Source: Flavobacterium sp. 1 (GTDB lineage Bacteria > Bacteroidota > Bacteroidia > Flavobacteriales > Flavobacteriaceae). From it: 64,000 nucleotides of DNA. Positions within the stretch are counted from its first letter, which is position 1; every line of letters starts with the position of its first letter. The stretch is taken from NCBI RefSeq assembly GCF_002797935.1, contig NZ_PGER01000001.1, forward strand, positions 4,030,001 to 4,094,000, written 5' to 3'. Below, piece after piece: positions 35,225 to 43,834 of the stretch. The notes below the pieces were generated by a model that saw only the letters and a list, made by a program, of their open reading frames with translations, was not told the origin of the DNA and made no database searches. The position numbers and the translations under genes were made by a program.

Positions 35225-37543
35225 TTACAGAGAGAATTCTTCGGTATCGGGCTGCGGGGCTACAGTGGTGTCTTGGACAGTGGCCGCACGCGGGGTGTAA
35301 CAATCAACTTTGATAGAAAGATTAGCGGGTCTTTCAAAAGATTCTTTAGAGACTGTTAAGCTTTTGTCTTCATAACATTTATTCATGAAATAACCCCAAA
35401 TAGGCAAGGCCATTGCTGCTCCCTGTCCATAAGTAAGACTTTTAAAATGAGCCGAACGGTCCTCGCATCCTACCCAAATACCTGTTACAAGGTTAGGCAC
35501 CATTCCCATAAACCAGCCATCGGACTGATTTTGTGAAGTTCCTGTTTTTCCTGCAATTGGATTCTTGAACATATATGGATATCCTGTCCAGCGTTTATCT
35601 CCGTTACCGCCTCCTTGAGTTCTTAACCTTGCTCCTGAACCGCTTTCAGTTACACCCTCCAACAATTTAATGATGGCAAATGCGATGTCTTTGTTTAAAA
35701 CATCATGTGACTCAGGGATCGGTTCGTAGATTACTTCGCCACTTTTATTCTCGATTTTGGATAAGAACTGCGGTTTTGTATAAACCCCTTGGTTGGCAAA
35801 TGTGCTGAAGGCAGCAACCATATCTTCAACAGTTATTTCTACGGCTCCCAAGGCAATGGAAGGCTGAGTAACAATTTCTGATTTTACGCCTAATTTATGA
35901 GTCAGTTCAATAACAGCTTCGGGACTTACTTTATCGATTAATTTTGCCGATACTGTATTGATAGAATTAGCCAATGCCTGCTTTAACGTAACCATTCCTC
36001 GGTATTTGTTATCAGAGTTTCTTGGCTCCCAATCCTCGGTTACATGGTGGCGTCCTTTACGGATCATAAAAGGCCCGTCAAGGATAGAATCACATGGTGA
36101 CATGTTTAACTGTTCGATTGCGGTTGCATACACAAAAGGTTTGAATGTAGAACCCACTTGTCTGGCTCCTTGCCCTACGTGATCATATTGGAAATATTTG
36201 TAATTAATACCTCCAACCCAAACTTTAATATTACCCGTTTGCGGTTCCATCGACATAACTCCAGCCTGCAAAAAGTGTTTGTAGTAACGAATGGAATCCA
36301 TCGGTGTCATAATCGTATCTCTTTCTCCTTTCCAGGTGAAAATCGTCATTTTGGTTTTTTCGCCAAAGGTTTTGATGATTTCTTCATCACTTTTGTCCTG
36401 TTCTTTCAAAACATCCCATCTGTGAGATGATTTCATCGCCTGATTTATGATGCGTTCGGTTTCTGCTTCAGAAATATTTACAAAAGGGGCGTTTTTGTTA
36501 CCTTTGGATTGTATAAAAAACTCTTCCTGCATATTGGCCATGTGTGCCGAAACAGCTTCCTCGGCATAAGCCTGCATTCTTGAGTCGATTGTGGTGTAGA
36601 TTTTCAGACCGTCTTTGTAAATATCGTAGTCAGAACCGTCGGGTTTTTTGTTTTCTTCTACCCATTTTTTCATGTATTCACGAAGGTATTCTCTAAAATA
36701 AGTGGCTGTGCCTTCTCTATGGCTTTCCAATTTGAAATGCAGTGTGATAGGCAGGCTTTGCAGTTGGTGTTTTTGATCTTCGGTAATGATGTTTGCTTTT
36801 TCCATTTGCAAAAGCACCACATTTCTTCGGTTTTTTACTCCTTCTGGATTTTTTACAGGATTGTAAAGCCCTGAGTTTTTGAACATCCCTACTAAAATAG
36901 CTGATTCGTCAATGGTTAAATCTTTAGGCTCTTTTGAAAAATAGGTTTTTGCAGCTGAGCTAACCCCCACAGAGTAATTACCAAAATCATATACGTTACA
37001 GTACATGGCAATGATTTCGTTTTTAGTATATTGTCTTTCTAATCGAATGGCAATAATCCATTCTTTCATTTTTTGAACAATACGGAAAGGTAAAAATTTC
37101 GACCCTTCTCCGTGAAATAACTGTTTCGCCAGCTGCTGCGTCAAAGTGCTCGCTCCACCGCTTCTCCCTAAACTTGCGATAGCTCTTAATGTACCTCTTC
37201 CGTCAATACCGGAATGCTCATAAAAACGGGCATCTTCGGTTGCAACTAAGGCTTGAACCAGATTTTTCGGCAAATCGGAATATTTTAATGCAGAACGGTT
37301 TTGTTTGAAGTATTTACCTAAAACTACTCCGTCAGAAGAGATGATTTCGGTTGCTAAATTAGAATCCGGATTTTCTAAATCTTCAAATGAAGGCATGGAT
37401 CCGAATAAACCCCATGAAGCAAACAGGAAGAATAAAGCAATAATTCCCAGTCCCGAGAAGTAAATTTTCCAGAATTTTCTGGAATAATATTTCACATCTT
37501 TGTCGATGTTTTTTTTCTGAGGGTTATTTTTTTTGATAGCCAT
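35225..37543 (-). CDS. bifunctional penicillin-binding protein 1A
   Basis: 772 residues. A short cytoplasmic tail, one membrane helix (FSGLGIIALFFLFASWG), a glycosyltransferase domain (GT51; catalytic EDARFYEHSGID, GGASTLTQQLAK) and a transpeptidase domain with the SxxK Ser in GSTFKPF, SxN as SIN and KTG in AGKTGTS. It polymerises and cross-links peptidoglycan on the outside of the inner membrane. The gene starts 9 bp after the gldH stop and is probably in the same operon as gldH and the RicT-like gene. Confidence 0.95.
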   Translation of the reverse strand: MAIKKNNPQKKNIDKDVKYYSRKFWKIYFSGLGIIALFFLFASWGLFGSMPSFEDLENPDSNLATEIISSDGVVLGKYFKQNRSALKYSDLPKNLVQALVATEDARFYEHSGIDGRGTLRAIASLGRSGGASTLTQQLAKQLFHGEGSKFLPFRIVQKMKEWIIAIRLERQYTKNEIIAMYCNVYDFGNYSVGVSSAAKTYFSKEPKDLTIDESAILVGMFKNSGLYNPVKNPEGVKNRRNVVLLQMEKANIITEDQKHQLQSLPITLHFKLESHREGTATYFREYLREYMKKWVEENKKPDGSDYDIYKDGLKIYTTIDSRMQAYAEEAVSAHMANMQEEFFIQSKGNKNAPFVNISEAETERIINQAMKSSHRWDVLKEQDKSDEEIIKTFGEKTKMTIFTWKGERDTIMTPMDSIRYYKHFLQAGVMSMEPQTGNIKVWVGGINYKYFQYDHVGQGARQVGSTFKPFVYATAIEQLNMSPCDSILDGPFMIRKGRHHVTEDWEPRNSDNKYRGMVTLKQALANSINTVSAKLIDKVSPEAVIELTHKLGVKSEIVTQPSIALGAVEITVEDMVAAFSTFANQGVYTKPQFLSKIENKSGEVIYEPIPESHDVLNKDIAFAIIKLLEGVTESGSGARLRTQGGGNGDKRWTGYPYMFKNPIAGKTGTSQNQSDGWFMGMVPNLVTGIWVGCEDRSAHFKSLTYGQGAAMALPIWGYFMNKCYEDKSLTVSKESFERPANLSIKVDCYTPRAATVQDTTVAPQPDTEEFSL

Positions 37544-37552
37544 AATCGAGTT

Positions 37553-38031
37553 TTAATCTTTATTTTCTATTCTAAAGCCTACTTCGGTAATTCCGTCTAA
37601 AAAAGCTACTCCAGGCACTTTTCCGTTTTCTCTGACCGCCTGCTTAATATGTACTTTGTATTTTCCTCTAAACCGGACATTCTCTTTATAATAGAGTTTG
37701 CTTTCCTTGATATCAGTAAAACCGTCGCCTAGCAATGTTCCGTCAGGTGCTGCCATTTGATATTCCAAAGTATCTACTTTAGTATAGCCGTTTGGACTTT
37801 CCAACGAAACAATTAGAAACAGATTGCTGTATTTATAATTGTTATTATCTCTTAAATTTACAAACAAGTCGTATCTTTTTGTTGAATCCAAAACAGGTAG
37901 ATCAAAAGTAACAATACTGTCTTTGTTCCAAGCGCTTCCCACAGATTTATACTCGTCAAAAACTCTTTTTTATCACATGAAAAAAGGAGTACTGCTGCAA
38001 AAAACAGTAAAAGACTATTCTTTATTCTCAT
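37553..38031 (-). pseudogene. gldH: gldH gliding-motility lipoprotein, frameshifted
   Basis: The ATG at 38031 opens a lipoprotein signal (SLLLFFAAVLLFSC) followed by DKK. The frame then breaks in an A-tract: six A (37966-37971) where seven would restore GldH. After the tract the other frame continues with FDEYKSVGSAWNKDS and the remaining ~125 residues of a GldH-like protein, ending at 37553. Read straight, translation stops after about 57 residues. If the missing base is a sequencing error the product is about 159 aa, the usual GldH size. GldH is needed for gliding and T9SS-linked motility in Flavobacterium. It overlaps the upstream gene by 17 bp. Confidence 0.8.
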
Positions 38032-39406
38032 TTTTTTTAATAATTATTGGTTTTCTAGGTTCGTCTGTTTTGTTCTCTGCAGAAGGAGGACGATTGTTAT
38101 TGTTTCTTTTACGGTTGTTGTTTTTATTACGGTTTTTATTGCCACTGTTGGGATTCGGGTTTTCTTTAACCGGAATTTCTTTGGTGGCATTATTTGCATT
38201 TGGTGTAGTTGGAGCTGTGCTTTTTTGTATGGCAGGCTGCTTATTTGCATTATTGGGTACAATGGCTTTTTCTCCGGCAAGTTTTGGTTTTTTGTTTGGT
38301 TTTTTCTTCCTTTTTGGCTGGTCAAAACGCGTTAAGCTTTCCTGCCCCATTGCATTATTGAAATTTTGTTCTGGCTCAGTAATAATTTCTATTGCATAAT
38401 CTTCTAACGATGAAACTTTGTTTTTTAGTTTGTTCTCAGCCATAATTTCTTTGACCTGATCAATTTTCAAAACATGCCAGTTAGCAAAATTATTAGTGTA
38501 AGCAAACCACATTAACCCTTTGAAAATATCCTGTTTTTGACAAATGGCATCTCCTTTTTCGGTAACTAATTTGGTTTCAAATTCTGGAAAATCCTTTAAG
38601 GCATCCATGTAAGTGTCCAGTTCATAATTTAAGCAGCATTTCAGTTTACCGCATTGACCCGCCAATTTTTGTGGATTTAATGACAATTGCTGGTAACGTG
38701 CTGCCGATGTGTTTACGCTTCTAAAATCTGTTAACCATGTTGAACAGCATAATTCTCTGCCACAAGAACCGATTCCGCCTAAACGAGCCGCTTCCTGACG
38801 GAAACCTACTTGTTTCATCTCAACTCTGGTACTGAATTCTTTAGCAAAATCTTTGATTAAAAGCCTAAAATCGACTCTATCATTGGCAGTATAATAAAAA
38901 GTAGCTTTGGAACCATCTCCTTGAAATTCAATATCCGAAATTTTCATTTCCAGTTTTTGCGCGATAGCCAATTCACGGGCACGAACTTTCATCGGCTCTT
39001 CCTTGTTTCTGGCTACAGTCCAAATATCTATGTCTTTTTGAGAAGCTTTACGGTAAATTTTAGGAACCTCATTACTAGTTGGATTGACTCCTTTTTTCTT
39101 CATTTGAATTTTTACCAATTCTCCTGTAAGCGTAACAATTCCTATATCATGTCCAGGAGAAGCAACAGTTGCTACAATGTCCCCCATACTTAATGTTAAA
39201 TTCTCAGTATTGCGGTAAAATTCTTTTCTTCCGTTTTTAAAACGGACTTCGACACAGTCAAAAGGAGCTTCTCCATTGGGCAAACTCATGTTCGAAAGCC
39301 AGTCAAAAACCGTTAATTTGTTGCAGCTGTCGGTGCCGCAAGTCCCATTATTTTTACAACCCTTTGGTGCACCACCATCAGAAGTTGAACAACTTGTACA
39401 TGCCAT
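38015..39406 (-). CDS. ricT: RicT/PSP1-domain protein
   Basis: 463 residues. A Cys-rich N-terminus (MACTSCSTSDGG, GCKNNGTCGTDSC) precedes the PSP1 domain with conserved GSCGRELCCSTWL and LAGQCGKLKCCLNYE. In Bacillus, RicT (YaaT) partners RicA and RicF, binds Fe-S clusters and promotes RNase Y-dependent RNA maturation. A low-complexity tail rich in Lys, Asn and Pro follows, a typical disordered extension. The gene lies at the head of a gldH-PBP1A operon. The symbol reflects the family, not a proven role. Confidence 0.85.
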   Translation of the reverse strand: MACTSCSTSDGGAPKGCKNNGTCGTDSCNKLTVFDWLSNMSLPNGEAPFDCVEVRFKNGRKEFYRNTENLTLSMGDIVATVASPGHDIGIVTLTGELVKIQMKKKGVNPTSNEVPKIYRKASQKDIDIWTVARNKEEPMKVRARELAIAQKLEMKISDIEFQGDGSKATFYYTANDRVDFRLLIKDFAKEFSTRVEMKQVGFRQEAARLGGIGSCGRELCCSTWLTDFRSVNTSAARYQQLSLNPQKLAGQCGKLKCCLNYELDTYMDALKDFPEFETKLVTEKGDAICQKQDIFKGLMWFAYTNNFANWHVLKIDQVKEIMAENKLKNKVSSLEDYAIEIITEPEQNFNNAMGQESLTRFDQPKRKKKPNKKPKLAGEKAIVPNNANKQPAIQKSTAPTTPNANNATKEIPVKENPNPNSGNKNRNKNNNRKRNNNNRPPSAENKTDEPRKPIIIKKNENKE

Positions 39407-39572
39407 AACGATATATGTAGTATTGCAATTAATGCAATTTAAGTTCTTAAAAGATTTAATGGGTAAAGATAGTATTTTTTTGGTTTATGTTACAAGGGGT
39501 GCAAATGGCAAAAAAATCATAAAGTTATACTAAAATAATAGAAGGGTTGTAATTCTTGTAATTATGCCGTTT

Positions 39573-40559
39573 TTACTTTAATTTTTTTATTTCTTTATCA
39601 AAATCAGAAATTATTTTCTGTGTTTTATTAAAAACTTCATAAGTGGCAATTGCTTTCTTATCCGCTTGCAGTTTAGAAATTTTCCCTTTACCATCCAAAA
39701 CTTTATAATCGTTAAAGTTTAGAAATTTATTTACACTTTCTGCCAATTGTTCCATCGTAAAAGTATTTTCGCGCTCTATCAATCCTTCTATATAATCAAA
39801 ATAACCCGTTACGGTACGCTCCAGTTGTTTAATTTCTTTTTCCTGCAGATAATTTTTGGCAACAATCACATCCGATTTCAAAACCCTGCCGTTTGGACTA
39901 TTTTTCCAAGTCGTCAATCCCATATTTTCCTTTTTGGCATCGGCCGTTTTAAATATTATTTCTGCAGCCGTTTTGCCTGTTATAGCAAAATGGAATTTAT
40001 TTTGAACCGTGGCATAGAAATTTTTAGTGATGTCGGCATTGCTGTCATAATCAATACTGCACTCGGCAAAAATATCGGTTACTTGTTGGTAAATTCTCCT
40101 TTCGCTTGCTCGAATCGAGCGAACTCTTTGCAGTAATTCTTTAAAATAATCTTTACCAAAAATAGTCTGACCTTGCTTTAAACGATTGTCATCTAAAACA
40201 AAACCTTTGATAATATATTCTTTTAAAGTTTGGGTTGCCCAAATACGAAATTGCGTGGCTTTGGTAGAGTTTACTCGATAACCAACAGAAATTATGGCAT
40301 CAAGGTTATAAAATTTGGTTGGATAAATTTTACCATCATCGGCAGTATGTTCCAAAATGGAACTAACTGAATTTTCTTCGAGTTCACCAGAATCAAAAAT
40401 ATTACCCAAGTGCTTAGTTATTGCCGGTCTTTGCACGCCAAACAACTCAGCTATTGCTTTTTGAGTTAACCACACCGACTCATCTTGCAACAAAACATCA
40501 ACGCGTATTTGGCCGTTTGGTGCAGTGTATAAAATAAATTCTTTAAAACTCTCTTCCAT
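39573..40559 (-). CDS. RhuM-family protein
   Basis: 328 residues. The N-terminus carries a helix-turn-helix (ESVWLTQKAIAELFGVQRPAITKHLGNIF), followed by the RhuM signature (SSILEHTADDGKIYPTKFYNLDAIISVGYRVNS..ATQFRIWATQTLKEYIIKGFVLDDNRLK). RhuM was named from a Salmonella pathogenicity island, and the family is common on genomic islands, often near toxin or restriction genes. The function is unresolved. It follows a 231-aa unknown by 34 bp on the same strand, suggesting a two-gene accessory unit. Confidence 0.85.
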   Translation of the reverse strand: MEESFKEFILYTAPNGQIRVDVLLQDESVWLTQKAIAELFGVQRPAITKHLGNIFDSGELEENSVSSILEHTADDGKIYPTKFYNLDAIISVGYRVNSTKATQFRIWATQTLKEYIIKGFVLDDNRLKQGQTIFGKDYFKELLQRVRSIRASERRIYQQVTDIFAECSIDYDSNADITKNFYATVQNKFHFAITGKTAAEIIFKTADAKKENMGLTTWKNSPNGRVLKSDVIVAKNYLQEKEIKQLERTVTGYFDYIEGLIERENTFTMEQLAESVNKFLNFNDYKVLDGKGKISKLQADKKAIATYEVFNKTQKIISDFDKEIKKLK

Positions 40560-40593
40560 CCAAATTCATCTTTATTAAAACATAACTATTTAA

Positions 40594-41289
40594 TTAATTT
40601 AAATTCATTGCTTTTTTACCTATCGCAATAATTACTTCTTTTGCCAACTCAACGAAAATTTCTTTCAAAATCGGAATTCCTTTCTGTCTAGCCATAGCCC
40701 ATAAAACAGACAACTTTCTTACTACTTGATTCTTTGTTGATTGTGTTAGTGTATTCTTTAATTCAACAGCAACAACTTTCAGTTCTTCTAAATTTTCACC
40801 ATTGCTCTCTTCGTAAGAAATAAAATACATAATTACTTTTTCTAAATAGTTGTCGATTAGTATTTGTCTGCGAAGATCAAATGAAACGATATCTGCGTCA
40901 TCATCCAAAATTTCATACTCAGTATAATTTTCCTCTATATAATTTTCTAAAATTGGATTATTGCCAAAATGTGGTGTAACGTCATAACTTTGAATTACAT
41001 TAAGCCAACTTTCTAATCTATGATATAAATCCGAAAAATTTAAACTAACACTCGTTTCTTCCAATTTATTTTGATTAATTGGCTTATATGTAACTGTATA
41101 CTGAAAAACTCCTTTCGAAGAAACATCTTTAAAACTGTTAATTTCAAAATAAAAACTAGAGGATTCATCTAAATCTTCGAATCTTAACAATGGACTTGAC
41201 GTGTTTGCTTCCTTAAAATTTTTAAAAAACTTCGTCTTTAGACTATTTAAATCAGTATGTATTTGAAGTGGAAAATCTTTTTTATTCAT
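40594..41289 (-). CDS. 231-aa unknown protein paired with the RhuM-family gene
   Basis: I start at MNKKDFPLQIH. No family recognised. The first ~110 residues look like a mixed α/β domain; the middle is acidic (LDDDADIVSFDLRRQILIDNYLEKVIMYF); the C-terminus is an amphipathic helix ending AKEVIIAIGKKAMNLN. No signal peptide. It ends 34 bp before RhuM and is downstream of the GC-rich repeat block. It could be the partner of RhuM in an accessory module, but there is no motif to prove this. Confidence 0.6.
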   Translation of the reverse strand: MNKKDFPLQIHTDLNSLKTKFFKNFKEANTSSPLLRFEDLDESSSFYFEINSFKDVSSKGVFQYTVTYKPINQNKLEETSVSLNFSDLYHRLESWLNVIQSYDVTPHFGNNPILENYIEENYTEYEILDDDADIVSFDLRRQILIDNYLEKVIMYFISYEESNGENLEELKVVAVELKNTLTQSTKNQVVRKLSVLWAMARQKGIPILKEIFVELAKEVIIAIGKKAMNLN

Positions 41290-41455
41290 ATTTTTTCGTT
41301 TATTCTTAGTCGAATCAAATGTATCTACTTTTACACTTACTAATCTCCCAATATACTGAATATTGGTCAATGGCCGTAGTGGTGTGTGAGAATAGAGTTG
41401 TAACAAATATAAGTTTTAATTGTGAATGCAGAAATGTTAATGGTCGCTGCATTCA

Positions 41456-41608
41456 CCAGCGTCACAACGGGGCCAATGTGGTCCAGAACGGGACTGACCA
41501 CGTTCTATAACGGGGTAAATGACGTTCCAGACGGGGTCATTGGCGTACAACACGTGGTAAACCCCGTTGTACAACGTGGTAAACGGAGTTCAGGACGTGG
41601 CAGACCAC
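41456..41608. repeat. GC-rich degenerate tandem repeat, ~21-22 bp period
   Basis: About seven units of 21-22 bp, each built on ACGGGG or ACGTGG plus a trailing ACGTT-like end (for example CAGAACGGGACTGACCACGTT is one 21-base unit split across 41488 onward). Half of the units read better in the other strand as CCCCGTT. Base composition is far richer in GC than the surrounding sequence. No sustained protein repeat is convincing in either strand. The block lies between the terminator of the 164-aa gene and the 231-aa gene. Confidence 0.7.
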
Positions 41609-41611
41609 AAA

Positions 41612-41646
41612 AAAACGGGAAAGAAACTAGTTTCCTTCCCGTTTTA
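41612..41646 (-). terminator. terminator of the 164-aa gene
   Basis: AAAACGGGAA and TTCCCGTTTT form a long stem with a small interior bulge around ACTAGT. On the minus strand a T-rich tail follows. It is 17 bp past the stop at 41663. Confidence 0.75.
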
Positions 41647-41662
41647 ATAATTTATAATAGGA

Positions 41663-42157
41663 TTAAATCTCCTCTTCGACTTTCTTGGCGGTTTTTGCGG
41701 CCGAGCTTCCGCCTGTAAAAAACTGAGAAATGGCGGTCACTTTGCCTTCATATCCCGCTGCTTTGGTACTGGCTTTGTACTTGCTGAAATCATAGTCAGT
41801 TAGTGCAGCTTGGTAATTATCATAATCATGCAGGATTTTATTATTGGTCAATCCGTCAATTAAGGTCTGTAATCTGGCGATAGTAGACTGCAGAAAGTCC
41901 CTTGAATCAAAATCATTTTGAAACTCTACCCAATCTACGTCGGGACTGCTTAAACCTGGCTGACTGGCTCTGTAATCTTTAACTTTGTTTACTATCAGTT
42001 TGTTTTGTTCATTAACGCTACCATATTTTTGACGTTCTTCAGCACTGAGATTTTTAATTTTGGCATTCAAAGCGGTTTCAAGAGCAGTTAAGCTAGTTCC
42101 AACAGCTGTTTTCTCGGCAACAGCATAATGATTGTTGTTTAAATTTTCAAATGGCAT
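41663..42157 (-). CDS. 164-aa hypothetical protein
   Basis: Unrecognised. Helical, no signal peptide, no membrane segment. N-terminus FENLNNNHYAVAEKTAVG, middle EERQKYGSVNEQNKLIVNKVKDYRASQPGLSSPDVDWVEFQ, and a C-terminal Lys/Glu tail (AKTAKKVEEEI). It is a monocistronic gene with its own terminator, beside the GC-rich repeat. Likely accessory; no function offered. Confidence 0.6.
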   Translation of the reverse strand: MPFENLNNNHYAVAEKTAVGTSLTALETALNAKIKNLSAEERQKYGSVNEQNKLIVNKVKDYRASQPGLSSPDVDWVEFQNDFDSRDFLQSTIARLQTLIDGLTNNKILHDYDNYQAALTDYDFSKYKASTKAAGYEGKVTAISQFFTGGSSAAKTAKKVEEEI

Positions 42158-42356
42158 AATGGTTTGGTTTATAAGTTAATAATAACCAAAATGTAATAAA
42201 AATACGTAACAAACAAATAGTAAAAGAATATTCTTAGTTTTAAAATTAAAAAATGAATTTTATTCTTACTGTTTACCTAAAACCTGCATTATCCAACAGT
42301 TGAAACCATTGGCGATGGTTTTGGGTTTATTTACGTTTTTTGCTCAGCATGATTTT

Positions 42357-42587
42357 CTAGGTTTCCTTAACCGAAATGATTTTCACAGGACAAGCCTTGG
42401 CAGCCAATTCACAGCTTTCAGCGATGGTGTGGTCGGGCGATTTCAAAGTGTAAAAACCTTTAGCATTCACACTTTTAATCAACACCGATTTTCCGTCTTT
42501 TTTGGACATTTGAAATTGAACGGGCGCCATTTCCACACAATAATTGCACCCAATGCATTTGTCTCTTTGCAGCGTTACAATAACCAT
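42357..42587 (-). CDS. ferredoxin ([4Fe-4S] type)
   Basis: 76 residues. Cluster ligands are CIGCNYC near the N-terminus and the CELAAKACP end of the domain; it looks like a single-cluster bacterial ferredoxin. Its ATG overlaps the last base of the TrhP stop (TAATG), so it is translationally coupled to TrhP. It probably carries electrons for a nearby Fe-S-dependent enzyme, TrhP itself being the obvious candidate. Confidence 0.88.
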   Translation of the reverse strand: MVIVTLQRDKCIGCNYCVEMAPVQFQMSKKDGKSVLIKSVNAKGFYTLKSPDHTIAESCELAAKACPVKIISVKET

Positions 42588-43828
42588 TAGGCTTCCACTA
42601 TTTTGTATAATTTGTCAGACATTCGGATTCGGAAAGGCAATTTGAAAGTACAGTCGTCTCCCTTTGTTGCTTTTTCAGCCACCGCATCATTTACGTACAT
42701 TTCTTCAATAACCATTTCCTGTGCGCCGGTGCTTGGACCAGTAACCAATATTTTGTCTCCGATTTTAATGTCGTAAGCTTCGATTTTGAATTGTCCAATT
42801 TCAGCTTTTGGAAAAAAATGAGTTCCTTTTCCAACGTATACTTTCTTCTGGGTTGCCATTGATCCCGAAACATCACTCCATTCTCCCAATTCCTGTCCAA
42901 GATAATAACCCGACCAGAAACCGCGATTGTAAACAGTGTTTAATGCTTCCATCCAAACGGCAATTTTTTCTTTAGAAAATGAATCTTCGTAATAACTGTC
43001 AATCGCTTCGCGATAGGTTTTGATTACGGTAGCCACATATTCCGGAGCGCGGCCACGGCCTTCAATTTTTAAGACTTGAATACCCGAATCAATCACTTGA
43101 TCCAGAAAATCAATCGTGCATAAATCTTTTGGAGACATCATGTATTCATTGTCCAATTCGATTTCAAAACCAGTTTCCTGATCGATAACCGTATATTTTT
43201 TACGACAATTTTGTTTGCACGCACCACGGTTTGCCGATGAGTTATTCGAATGAAGACTCAAATAGCATTTCCCCGAAACCGCCATGCACAAAGCACCATG
43301 ACCGAAGATTTCGATTTCTACTAATTTCCCGTTTGGTCCTTTGATTTGTTCTTTTTCGATTTGTTCTGTTATTTTTTTTACTTGGCGTAAACTCAATTCA
43401 CGGCTCAAAACCATTGTATCGGCAAATAGGCTGTAGAATTTAATGGTTTCGATATTGGTAATATTCAATTGAGTCGAAATATGAACTTCCATCCCGATTC
43501 CTTTCGCCATCGAAATTACGGCTTGATCTGAGGCAATTACTGCGGTGATATTGGCTTCTTTGGCTTTGTTCAACAGTGTTTTTACTACCGATAAATCGTG
43601 ATCGTAAATGATGGTGTTCAGCGTCAAATAACTTCTAACGTTTTTGGCTTCGCAACGGCGGGCGATTTCCGGCAGATCATCCATCGTGAAATTGACCGTT
43701 GCACGGGCGCGCATGTTTAATTGCTCTACGCCAAAATATACAGAATCAGCACCATTATCTAGTCCGGCTTGTAATGACTCAAAGTTCCCTGCGGGAGCCA
43801 TGAGTTCAATCTTATTTGTTGTTGTCAT
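42587..43828 (-). CDS. trhP: tRNA hydroxylation protein TrhP (peptidase U32 family)
   Basis: 413 residues. U32-family body with MAPAGNFESLQAGLDNGADSVYFG at the N-terminus and cysteines in HGALCMAVSGKC, RGACKQNCRKKY, expected to bind Fe-S. The E. coli homologue TrhP (YegQ) forms 5-hydroxyuridine at tRNA position 34 with prephenate. The C-terminal ~70 residues (VTGPSTG, LPFRIRMSDKLYKIVE) are the small U32 β-barrel domain. It starts 6 bp after the trhO stop. The ferredoxin gene follows. Confidence 0.85.
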   Translation of the reverse strand: MTTTNKIELMAPAGNFESLQAGLDNGADSVYFGVEQLNMRARATVNFTMDDLPEIARRCEAKNVRSYLTLNTIIYDHDLSVVKTLLNKAKEANITAVIASDQAVISMAKGIGMEVHISTQLNITNIETIKFYSLFADTMVLSRELSLRQVKKITEQIEKEQIKGPNGKLVEIEIFGHGALCMAVSGKCYLSLHSNNSSANRGACKQNCRKKYTVIDQETGFEIELDNEYMMSPKDLCTIDFLDQVIDSGIQVLKIEGRGRAPEYVATVIKTYREAIDSYYEDSFSKEKIAVWMEALNTVYNRGFWSGYYLGQELGEWSDVSGSMATQKKVYVGKGTHFFPKAEIGQFKIEAYDIKIGDKILVTGPSTGAQEMVIEEMYVNDAVAEKATKGDDCTFKLPFRIRMSDKLYKIVEA

Positions 43829-43834
43829 GATAAA

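Larger units (their letters stand above)
41290..41662. other. gene-free spacer with a repeat block and terminator
   Basis: A 373-bp spacer. Its right half holds a GC-rich degenerate repeat (41456-41608) and a terminator (41612-41646), annotated separately. The left half (41290-41455) shows no convincing features beyond a possible promoter zone for the 231-aa gene. Confidence 0.5.

Noticed and set aside
37553..37942. Separate short gene starting at a GTG
   Set aside because: Its sequence continues upstream in another frame as a lipoprotein signal, so it is the body of frameshifted gldH.
41422..41718. 98-codon plus-strand frame across the GC-rich repeat
   Set aside because: It has no supporting start signal, crosses a terminator, and its latter part is antisense to the 164-aa gene.
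42300..42590. Plus-strand frame over the ferredoxin
   Set aside because: Shadow of the ferredoxin gene.
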